Shown in pieces: positions 36,165 to 45,690 of a stretch of 64,000 nucleotides of DNA. Both the position numbers and the translations under genes were made by a program. Under the pieces are notes generated by a model. It saw only the letters and a list, made by a program, of their open reading frames with translations. It did no database searches and was not told where the DNA came from. Origin of the DNA: Cucumis sativus. Lineage: Eukaryota > Streptophyta > Magnoliopsida > Cucurbitales > Cucurbitaceae. The DNA lies in assembly GCF_000004075.3 (NCBI RefSeq), contig NC_026656.2:1302001-1366000 (forward strand), in the 5' to 3' direction. The number at the start of each line of letters is the position of its first letter. Positions within the stretch are counted from its first letter, which is position 1.

Positions 36165-36702
36165 GAAGGGTTTTTTAGGTTGATTTCTTATTATCAAACC
36201 CAACCAGAAACTTACGACCCTTGCGGTATGCTCTTTCTATTGATCCCGGGAAAAGATGGAAAGGCCCGTGGAGATGTTTGATGAGACTATGGTAGACTGT
36301 CGTGGACTTTTGCCGAAGATCAAAACTGATGGTATCTCGTTTGGTAAGCTTGGGTATTTAGCTGGCTGCAATGGTGCTAAAGTGGTAGCTTTTAGGACAA
36401 ACGAAAGCACAGTTGATGATTTTCGTAAGCAAGTTATATCATCATCTTCTTCCGAAGACTCACATGCGATCACTTCCTACCATAGAAGAGTTTTTAAGCA
36501 GACTGGAGCTGGCCATATTTCGCCAATTGGGGGTTATCATGCTGGAAAGGACATGGTTCTCATCTTGGATGTTGCACGTTTCAAATATCCTCCTCACTGG
36601 GTTCCGCTTACTCTACTGTGGGATGCCATGAACACAATTGCAATAGAACTACCTAGAGGATACATGATCTTGTCAAAGCCTACCAGTGACGGTCTACGAT
36701 AA
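36165..36702 (+). pseudogene. Phytochelatin synthase remnant A (frameshifted, truncated)
   Basis: Reads as phytochelatin synthase (PCS, glutathione gamma-glutamylcysteinyltransferase), the enzyme that makes metal-binding phytochelatins from glutathione. 36165 onward gives EGFFRLISYYQTQPE...CG. After that the codons expected for ASL-VVLN are missing, the frame shifts, [15 protein letters not shown] follows, and a further single-base loss occurs before FDE. From ATG 36256 a clean 148-residue frame runs to 36702: [58 protein letters not shown]. Family catalytic residues His162 and Asp180 (AtPCS1 numbering) are present, but catalytic Cys56 lies before the frameshift and the C-terminal domain is missing. 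No intron interrupts the matching stretch. Either a plain pseudogene or a truncated ORF that is still expressed. Confidence 0.85.
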
Positions 36703-37702
36703 TATTTTGATCTATATTTCTGTTTTATATATAAATATACCAAAATTAATTTACTTCCATTACTAATTAATTAATTAAGTCCAAGACAACCAGTTTAATG
36801 GATGTTCGATACACTGTGATATTAGTTTTCTCTTTAGTTTCTTAAGTAAAAAAATCAACTATTCAACCAGCTAGAAGTGAGAGTATATAAATGAACGGAT
36901 ATTGAGAACATCTCGAGGTCACAAAAGTACGAGAATGTGAAAGTAATGTTAAGAAAGATTTCATTGAATTAAAAGTTAACAACTATAACGAGTATGTGCA
37001 CTTTTTTTTCGGATAACTTGATCATAGGAACTCGATGGCTTGATCATAGAAGCGTGCACGATTAACTTGGAGCGCAATTTGATCTTGGATGACCTCCTGG
37101 ACAAAGTATACTGAAATGACTCGTGTTGATATGACTATCCCTTTGAAACATGTATAATATTGACGATGTTAAAAATAAATATAATCATTGTGATTTGAAG
37201 TGTCCTTGTGATGTCCCATTGGTACACCGTTCCATTTAAGGTTTAAGACACTTTGAACTTGACCTACTTAACCCTCAACACTCAAAACTAAATATCACAA
37301 TGTTTCATGAATTATAAACACTATTTAAGTTTTTTTTTTTTGTTATTCATTTTGGACTCATATTTTTTTAAAGAAAAAATTCTTGAAAAATATAAAAATT
37401 AACAAAATTGGGAGGGATAAATTGGATGATTGAGTCAAACTAAAATAGTTATAAATGTGAATTGGTAAAAATAATACATCATCAAAGCTATTTTTGGATC
37501 TCTTTAGTTTCAAGAAATATGTTCTTATAATTATTTTTAAAAAAATTTAAATATTTCTTTTTCTATATATAGTAAATTAAAACTTTTTTTCTATATATAC
37601 ATAATCAATTTTTTTCTATATATAGTAAATTAAAAACCATTCACAAATCTTCTTAAACTCTTTCTTCTTCTTCCTTTCACTGACAAATCTCCCTCTTCAA
37701 TT
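36703..37702. other. Intergenic between PCS remnant A and the TPR-like gene
   Basis: AT-rich spacer. A (TATATA)-containing run with repeats of TTTTTCTATATATAG at ~37559-37625 could serve as TATA box for the next gene. No other gene. Confidence 0.5.
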
Positions 37703-39333
37703 ATGCTTCTAAAAAGCCCATCAACTCCAATTCTCAATACATGGAAACCCCATTTCAAAGAATCCTCTCCGGAGACTGTAATCCTCCACCAATTTTGTAA
37801 ATCACGGCTCCCCACACTCTCTGCTTCTTCGAAATTGTTGCCGGCGCCATGCATGATCGGCGGTCAGGCGATCAAGACGATGCTGAGTAACATTTCAGTG
37901 GTGGCGAAGAGGATTCCGAGAATGGCGGTTTTGGATGAGGGATTGTGCTGTGGTGTGGATGACGTAGGGGAGAGTTCCGATTGCGGTGGCGAAATGGTCG
38001 GTGGTTTTGTTGATGGTAAAGTCAACCGTGATGGTTGTAATGGCAATGACAATGGCAATGGTGGTTGTTTTGTTTCTTGGGATGGGGATACTGAAGAGGA
38101 CATGGCGGAAATGCATTTTCAGAGAATGATAAAGACGAACCCCAAGGATTCGTTGTTACTAAGCAATTATGCTCAGTTCTTGAAGGAGGTACGTTGTATG
38201 AGAATTGAAATTACTATCTTTTTTTAATTTGATTCAAATTTTTTTAACTTTACGTTTGGAGATGATCATTCATTTTATTTTCTCTATTAGATGGAGATAT
38301 GGAAATCTTGTTGTCTCAAATAGAAGTTCTTGCAAAATCTTGTTCTGATCCTTTACCATTGTCCATTCCTTTTCTTGGTGTTTGTACGAATCTTGATCTT
38401 GATCGCCTGAAATTATGTTATTTAAAAGATCTTGAATCTGCATTTGTTTCTTAGAACTTTTGGGTTAGAATAGGCCGGGTTTGAAATATATACTAGAAGA
38501 TGAACAAAGTGGATTTTAGGAATCGTTTTGTGTTAAAAAAAAAATACACAACACGCTAGAATTGATGTAATCTTTACGAAAGCAAAGATTTGATTCTTGA
38601 AACTTTTCAATTTTTAACAATTTAGTCTTTTGGAGAACTAACAAATCTCAATAGATCTTTCTAAAATTTGAAAGTACAATTGGTTTTTCTATTGAAGTTG
38701 CTACAAGAATGTAAAATGCATTGGGCGTAAAGTTTGAACTATCGTTTATTCTCAAGCAATTTGTTGACTTTATCTGCTAATAAACAGGTTCGTGGAGACC
38801 TTATAAAAGCTGAAGAGTATTGTGGAAGAGCAATGTTAGCACGAGGCAATAATGGAAGTGTCATATCAATGTATGCCGATTTGATATGGAGTAATTATAT
38901 GGATGCCTCCCGAGCTGAGAGTTACCATCTTCAAGCTACTAAAACTTCCCCCGATAATAGGTATGAAAAAACTAAATCTAATATAATCACCCAATCGGAG
39001 CATATATAGCTTAATAACGTGGATAACGAACACCAATTATCATTTCAGAAGTACGATCAAAACTTTTGATGATCTGCAAGAGAAAGAGAGCTTTCTGTTT
39101 AACTCCATCTGCTAATTGGGACATTGTAATTGATTTGTTGGGTTAATCTTGTCTTGTTTGTTTAACTGGTACGGTGCAGTTTTGTTTTTGCTGCTTATGC
39201 ACGGTTTCTTTGGGAGGTTGAGAAAGAAGTGGACAAGGGAGAAGCTGAAACGGACAGCTTTGGTGGCAACCCATTCTCTCCTCCTCCTTGTTTTGGACCT
39301 CAGTCTCATCCGACTCCTCCTCCTGATTCTTAG
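37703..39333 (+). CDS. TPR-like superfamily protein
   Basis: Three exons: 37703-38188, 38788-38960 and 39180-39333, all in phase, giving 270 residues. The first ~110 residues are Ser/Pro-rich then Gly/Asn-rich and poorly conserved. The conserved core starts at MAEMHFQRMIKTNPKDSLLL, then SNYAQFLKEVRGDLIKAEEY, CGRAMLARG-N-G and SMYADLIWSNYMDASRAESY, and ends SFVFAAYARFLWEVEKEVDK plus a Pro-rich tail. This spaced A-x-Y-A-x-F-L/I-W pattern is that of a plant family annotated as TPR-like superfamily proteins (about 270-300 residues). They have helical repeats and probably a protein-binding role, but no firm biochemical function is known to me. Possible transit peptide at the N-terminus. A degraded second copy lies at 40741-41023. 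Confidence 0.85.
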
Positions 39334-40240
39334 TTTCTCTCTCAAGTACATTTATATAATGAGTGCAGATTTTCTTAGGAAGTCTTTCTTTATACACAGA
39401 AAGCTCTAATGATTTTTTTTCCCCTCACCAATTTGATTCTCAATTTGTGCTTTGTTTGTGTATAGACAATGCAGCAAACAAAGAATCTCAATTTTGCAAA
39501 GGATCTTCCTCTCTCGAAGATTAGAAATATGGGTACATCGAGTGGCCGTTAGGGGCCAAATAAATAATAGAATGTCATGGTAGTCACATTTACATAGGAT
39601 TTAATGTTCAATCAATGATACTTTACATATTGGTGAAGTTGTCTCCCATATTTTCTTAGACGGGGTTAAACATATATCTTTTAATATTTCATAAACGAAA
39701 CATTCATGCAACATGTGAATCAGGTTGAAGTTTATGCTAAGACATACTTTTTAGTATAAAGATCGGGTTGTTTGTGAATTCGAACATAGTTCAGAGAACT
39801 AATTGTCATCAAGTTGATAATTCTTGACACACCATCTTCATTTTGGCTAAGAAGCTAAAGTGGAGGAATTTGCAAAAACTCTTGAGCTTAGGCTCAAGAG
39901 ATAACCAATCAAAAGCACAATTGTAGAGATATCAACTTGAAAAATGACAAAAATCCTAACTAAATTTGCTAGACAAAATTGCAGAACATTTTCAGTAATT
40001 ATTATTTTATTGATTTTTCTTTTAAAAAGTTCTATTTTCCGTGGCAATTTATATATATTTTTTAAAAAATAAATAGAAAATATATATTAAAATGTGTTAA
40101 TTGCCCCAAGAGGTGCATTAATTGTCGAAGACACAATTGGAATTGTTATGGCTTTACTTACAATGGTTGAGGTGTATAATGCATTCAAGGTAAAGAAGGA
40201 TGATTTACTATTGTGTTCCATTTTTATCTTCATTTCAAGC
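39334..40240. other. TPR gene 3' flank and spacer, partly duplicated downstream
   Basis: 39400-39900 is the first copy of a segment that recurs at 40850-41365. 40085-40200 on the plus strand reads without a stop for about 45 codons (containing ALIVEDTIGIVMALLTMVEV) but I do not recognise it. The remainder is AT-rich. Confidence 0.45.
39400..39900 (+). repeat. Duplicated TPR-gene 3' flank, copy 1
   Basis: Matches 40850-41365 in order: ATTTGATTCTCAATTTGTGC, AGAAATATGGGTACATC, GGGGCCAAATAAATAATAG, a degraded GGTTAAACA...TTTCATAAA segment, and CTTCATTTTGGC. It confirms that the duplication extended past the gene. Confidence 0.75.
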
Positions 40241-40530
40241 ATTTGGTAAGGTTGCTGTTTCGCTTGCGGGTTAAAGTGGTACTTTCGAGACAAACGAAAG
40301 CTCATTGGACAGTTGATGATTTTCGTTAGCAAGTTATATCATGTTTTCTGAAGACTGTCATGAGATCACTTCCTACCGTAGAGGAGTTCCGACTGAACTG
40401 AGGGTTATCACTTGACATTGCACGTTTTAAGTATCCTCCTGGGTTCCACTTACCCTACTATGGTATGCCATGAACACAACGGATGATGCAACAAGACTAC
40501 CTACAAGGTAGGTGATTTTATTAAAGCTAA
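40241..40530 (+). pseudogene. Phytochelatin synthase remnant B (heavily degraded)
   Basis: Nucleotide similarity to remnant A is clear: ACAAACGAAAGC, then CAGTTGATGATTTTCGT, CAAGTTATATCAT, GATCACTTCCTACC and CCATGAACACAA appear in the same order. Several internal deletions and insertions, including loss of the segment encoding the GGYHAGKDM motif, destroy the frame. It is the PCS part of a second, decayed PCS-TPR duplication unit. Confidence 0.8.
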
Positions 40531-40740
40531 CTAGGAGGAGACCGTCTATTCTTTAGAGTCCAAGTTGTTAGCATGGCTGAAATAATGTTATAAAGAAGTT
40601 CCTTTACTTTTGAAAATGTGAAAAGCCTAGAGGAATTACATTTTATAGTATTTAAATTGCCACCTCGTAAGATCAGGATGGAAATGTAAAACTAAAAAGG
40701 AACAACTACGAGCGATTGAACTCTTCAAACATATCTCAAT

Positions 40741-41023
40741 CCATGCAATTTCCTATTTAAAACAATCCTGTCTGGAGACTGTAATGCTCCTCACACCTTC
40801 TTCGAAATTGTTGCTGGCGCCCAGCATGATCGTTGGTGGTTGTTTTGGTTTTTGGTTCTCTAATGATTTTTTCCCTCATGGCCAATTTGATTCTCAATTT
40901 GTGCTTTGTATAGACGATGCAGCAACCAATTTTGCAAACAATCTTACTCTCTTTCTTTACTCTTATGAAGAAGATTAGAAATATGGGTACATCTGAGTGG
41001 GCGTTAGGGGCCAAATAAATAAT
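40741..41023 (+). pseudogene. Gutted second copy of the TPR-like gene
   Basis: Begins with sequence matching exon 1 of the TPR-like gene (GGAGACTGTAAT, CTTCTTCGAAATTGTTG, GGCGCC...CATGATCG, GGTGGTTGTTTTG), then jumps to its 3' flank (CCAATTTGATTCTCAATTTG, ATGGGTACATC, GGGGCCAAATAAATAATAG). All core TPR exons are deleted. It follows PCS remnant B in the same order and orientation as the first unit. Confidence 0.8.
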
Positions 41024-41365
41024 AGAAGGCTTAGAAGGAATGAGTTGATCAATGACACTTTACATTACATAGAAAAAAGAAAAATGAAAGTTGTCTCTCA
41101 TATTTTTTTTAATAAGGAGGTTAAACACGAACCCTTTGTGTTTCATAAAGGTTCATGTACATATGAGTATCAAGTTGAAGTTCATGCCAAGGCATACTCT
41201 TTAACCTTTAGTATAAGAATGAGTTTGTGAATTAGAACATAGTTCAATTGATAATTCAATCAATCTCAATGCTTGTTGGGCTAATTGACACACGCCTTCA
41301 TTTTGGCCAAGAATCTAAATGGCCGAGAATTTGCACACTTATTGGGCTTAGCTTCAAGATAATGG
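40850..41365 (+). repeat. Duplicated TPR-gene 3' flank, copy 2
   Basis: Second copy of the segment at 39400-39900, with small insertions and deletions throughout. It overlaps the TPR pseudogene at its left end. Confidence 0.75.
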
Positions 41366-43089
41366 GCTCAACTTTAAAAAGAAAAAAGAAATATTATAAT
41401 AAAAAATATTTAGGTAAAGATTTGGTATTTGTAAGACCATTTTACACATGGTTTTAACCTCCACAATTGTAAAGATTTGATTGTGATAGAGGGTTCACAT
41501 GTTCTTTCAAACTGTGAAGAGATGTATGATTGAGTTTCTATAGAAAGCATATCAGAAAAACAAACTGTGTTTGGATAATATATAACACTGACTTTTTAGC
41601 AGCCTTTTTCCCCCAACACACACAAGTATGGGTATATATATATATATATATATTACCCTTTCACACACAAAACACTCACCTAATTATTCTTTTCTAATAC
41701 ACCCCCAAATGGCAAACTGCCAATACCTAGCTACCCATTTCTTTCAAATGTATAAGTGAGAGAGAAATTGAAAGAAAACCCTATTTGAAGAACCAAATAG
41801 GGATGGATTTTTCACTAGAACCGGATATGACTTTTCTTTAAATGTCATCATGTGCTTCTTCCTCTATTTATTTACACTTTTTTATAATGAATGTTATATT
41901 TAGAATCAATAAGATATCTTAAGCTACCTATTAATCATGTCACTTTCATATATAATATGATTTGAATATATATATATATATATATGATGGTTATTAAGAT
42001 GGTTTTTTTTAGGAATAAATTATTTCAGTTGAATTTATGCTGTCATGGTAAATGGATTGTACATCATTTCATATTTGACATAGGTTTTCTAAAATTCATC
42101 ATCCTCTACATAGGTAGAATTTTTTAAAGTTTTTTTATTTAAAAAGTAAAAGTTTGATTAATTATTACCTACAAAAAATATTTTATTGAGAGTTGGTGTA
42201 TTACGTTTTTAAAAAATATTTTATCTTATCGCAACATTTAATATTAAATTTTTATTTGTTATCATAATAAATTTCAAAAAAATTTAGACTAGTCATAAAT
42301 TGTCACACCTTAACGATGAAAAGTACAACTAATTAAATTTGAGACTAATTAAAATAATTGATATGTGTCCCAAATTAAAATTGAAAACATAAATTGATCA
42401 ATTTTGATCATAACAGCTGGATCAAATTATTTATTTTGGTTTAATAAAATATTATTTATTTGAGATAAGTTTAATTGAGCTTGTCCAAAAATAAACTAGT
42501 TAAGTCCAAATATTAAATATGGACCCAAATCCATGCAGTTGAACCAGTACTGGTCTGGTCCATGGACTAATAAGACTCAAACCCATTAAATCTATAAATA
42601 AAGGAGTTCTCTTCCAAGATCTAGAAGAATCTCTAAGTGGACCAAAAAATTGAAGTATTTCAAAGATTGTCGTTAATTCATATTTTTATAAGATATTTGC
42701 TCGTTCTATTTACAAGCTACAATGTGTCAACAATTGCTGTTAACCTTTTTAATTTCTTTGTCTTGAAATTTTCTTTGGCCCTCTTGCTTCTACGTGGACT
42801 TTTGTTTCTTTGCTTCTCATAGTTATTAATTTATACTCGGTGATGAGGGGTGTCCACCTAATGGAGATGTCGGGTCTACCTGCTAAACCATAGTATATTT
42901 TTTAAGAAAAGTTATTAAATAAAATAACTAATTTTTTTAAAAAAAACTCAAATGACAAATAATATATATAATATACTCTTACGTCATTACACAATTAGGT
43001 TCTCTCTAACTAATGATTTTTCATAAGGCACAATTTAATGTCCCTTAGGGATGGATCAATGAAAGGATTCAAACCCAATCACAACCGGT
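41366..43089. other. AT-rich spacer inside the decayed array
   Basis: Contains repeat copy 1 (41815-42110) and a region at 42295-42850 with a TATA-like CTATAAATAAAGGAG at about 42592 that may be part of an old LTR, unproven. No coding exon. Confidence 0.4.
41815..42110 (+). repeat. Non-coding duplicated segment, copy 1
   Basis: Shares ordered blocks with 43265-43560: CGGATATGA-TTTTC, GAATCAATA-GATATC, CATATATAATATGATT-GAATATATAT, GGTTATCA/TTAAGATGGT and TAAATGGAT/TAAATGAAT. Confidence 0.65.
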
Positions 43090-43220
43090 TTATGGTGGAC
43101 TTGGCTGTTGTTCTCAACTATTTAAGAAATGGAAAGAAGTTTGATAACGTTGGTATTTGGCCGAAAATGGAAAGGAGTTTGATAAGATTGGTAACTTGGT
43201 GCAAATGGTGTTAATGTATT
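43090..43220 (+). pseudogene. Phytochelatin synthase remnant C (N-terminal part)
   Basis: TATGGTGGACTTGGCTGTTG followed by TTCTCAAC corresponds to codons for the PCS active-site stretch (YCGLASLAVVLN) with short deletions. Then AGAAATGGAAAG...TTTGAT corresponds to RKWKG...FDE, and this last block is tandemly repeated (about 43127-43160 and 43163-43195). The tail GGTAACTTGG...TGCAAATGGTG matches GGTAAGCTTGG...TGCAATGGTG of remnant A. No usable frame remains. Confidence 0.65.
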
Positions 43221-43264
43221 TCAAAGCTAGGTTGTATATAAACTAGGTTAGGCCAGACCCGATA

Positions 43265-43560
43265 TGACTTTTCGAAATAGGTATTTTTTACGATTCTAGA
43301 TCGGATATGATTTTTCCTTAATTACATTAAAAAATTGTATTTCTATCGAATCAATATGATATCTCAAGACACTGATCATCCCACTTAATTTTCATATATA
43401 ATATGATTCGAATATATATGTATAAGGGTTATCAGGGTGATCTTTTTCTAGAAATTATTTTTATTATATAGTAAATGAATCATAGATAGTTTCGTTTACA
43501 ACAAGAATTCATTATAAATATTCAATATCAAGAATCCGTTACACATCTAGGTTTTGTGAA
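43265..43560 (+). repeat. Non-coding duplicated segment, copy 2
   Basis: Counterpart of 41815-42110, starting about 45 bp after PCS remnant C. Its place suggests that most of a third duplication unit between PCS and this flank has been lost. Confidence 0.65.
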
Positions 43561-44114
43561 AATCCTACATCCATTTTCAATCAATATTTCAAGATATCTT
43601 AACAATTTAAAACTAATTTTTATATTGATTTATTATATATCATAGGTTTTAACTCATTTAATAAAATAACAAATTTAGGAAGAACAATAAAGATCCTTTT
43701 TATTCTATCTTTCTATAAATAATATATAATGTTTAAAATTTTATCTATCCATCAAATAGACATGGATAGAGAGTGCAGAGGAGAAATGTATAATTTTTTA
43801 TTTAATTGATATTTATAATCATATAAAGCAGAATATATTTATAATTTATGAGTAATCAACTATTCAACTCTTTAAATTTTTTCCTATTTAAAGGATATAT
43901 ATGAATTAAAATCATTAATTGACTCAAATTTTTTTATTTTTCATTTATAGGCAAAAAAAAAAAAAAAAAAAAATGGAATAGGGAAATACATAGAACATGA
44001 TGGATGCTCTAAGGGGAGAGATCATGTTTTACAAAAAGAACTTATCCTTTTGTGCTATATAATGCCCACCACTATCTTTCACATCTTGTGGAGCAAAACT
44101 AATCATCTATCCTT

Positions 44115-44195
44115 TTCTATTTTTATGTTGTATAAATATACCACAATTAATTAATGTACTTCAATAACTAATTATTAAGTCCAATACAACTACAT
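44115..44195 (+). repeat. Copy of the PCS remnant A 3' flank
   Basis: TATAAATATACCA-AATTAAT and ACTAATTA...TTAAGTCCAA-ACAAC match 36725-36790, just after the stop of PCS remnant A. It may be the tail of a fourth unit. The short, AT-rich match makes it less certain. Confidence 0.45.
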
Positions 44196-44681
44196 ATCTT
44201 CAATTGTTTTGTTTATCAATGTACGTATCATTTTTAGATCGATGTGTAAAAAAGAGTTATGGATGTGTCATTCCTAGTTGAGATGTTTTGAATACGTACA
44301 AGGGTTGGGATGCATCCATCTTTAATTTTATTTAATTTTGTTAAAAGAATATATCTTAACTGGAAGTCAAGTTTTGACTTCTCTTAATCTCATATGTTGT
44401 TGAAAAAAGAGGATCTTTTGAGACTAGCACTCAAAGTTTTTAATTTATTTTCTTTATAAAAAACTTCGTCACTAATTAGACAATGTGTTGTAAACATGAA
44501 TATAGTTAAACTTTATAGTATATATTTAATTCTTCCACCACACATGTAACATGTAACACGGTGTAATTACCTCTAGCCTATAGTTGGTTTTTGGACCATC
44601 GTAGTAGACATTTCCTTTCTAGATTATATGGTTTAAATAGTGCTTAATTTAGACAATGAATTTTATTTATTAATCATAGTG

Positions 44682-44685
<4 letters not shown>

Positions 44686-44732
<47 letters not shown>
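44686..44732. repeat. (TA)n microsatellite
   Basis: About 47 bases of perfect TA dinucleotides. Confidence 0.95.
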
Positions 44733-44736
<4 letters not shown>

Positions 44737-45629
44737 GCTTTACATCATTACACAACTAAGATGTACATCTCTAATACTATAAAGTAATAGTTTTTCGTGA
44801 ATCACGATTTAGTGTGTATATATACTAAATTTGATAGTTATATGAGATCAATTAAATTAAGGTCAATTCAAGGTTTGGATTCAATTAATTGTGTTATGAT
44901 TCCCATTGAATATAGAAATTAAACAACTTGTATTATCTTCTGTTTAAGATGATCATTGTATATATATTAGATTCTCTCATCCCAAACCATTTCTTAAATG
45001 ATATGAAATCATACCTTAGTATATATAGCTTTGTTCTATATACATATACTTGTCTTCATGATTTGATTTGAAATGTGATTTTGAAAATATCTTTGTCATT
45101 TGCTAAAATATCCTAATAAATATATCATTTTATTTACTCTATATTTAATGGAATCGGAATATAATGATAGTTTATTCAATGTATATTAGGCTTATGAATT
45201 TTATTTAAATAAATCAATAGAAAGCTAAATCTAACCCACAAAAAAGCGTCTTACTTATGAAATCAATTAAATATTATTTTCTATCATGGTGTATTCTATT
45301 AGTTTGTTAAAACGAGCTTAACTCAATATTAATTGACATGATCTATTATTTTAAAAATAATATAATATATTGATAGAAAAGTTTATCACTATTTAATTGA
45401 TAGAATTTGAAATTTTACTATATTTTATGATTTAATATGCTATATTTGAAAATGTATATTTAATGTAAAATCATTTAATATCGCTTATGATATATCACTT
45501 TTACTTTTTACTTTTAAATTTTTAGAAACCTATTGACACCAAATTGAAAGTTCAAACCTATTATATTCTTTTAAAGGTTTAATATTCAAAATAAAAACTG
45601 TCGAAGTTCAGTAACTAAACTCATAATTT

Positions 45630-45633
<4 letters not shown>

Positions 45634-45680
<47 letters not shown>
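45634..45680. repeat. (AT)n microsatellite
   Basis: About 47 bases of perfect AT dinucleotides. Confidence 0.95.

Positions 45681-45690
<10 letters not shown>

Noticed and set aside
40085-40210. Plus-strand stop-free stretch containing ALIVEDTIGIVMALLTMVEV
   Set aside because: Not recognised as part of PCS or the TPR protein, and no start codon context or splice support. Recorded only as unexplained.
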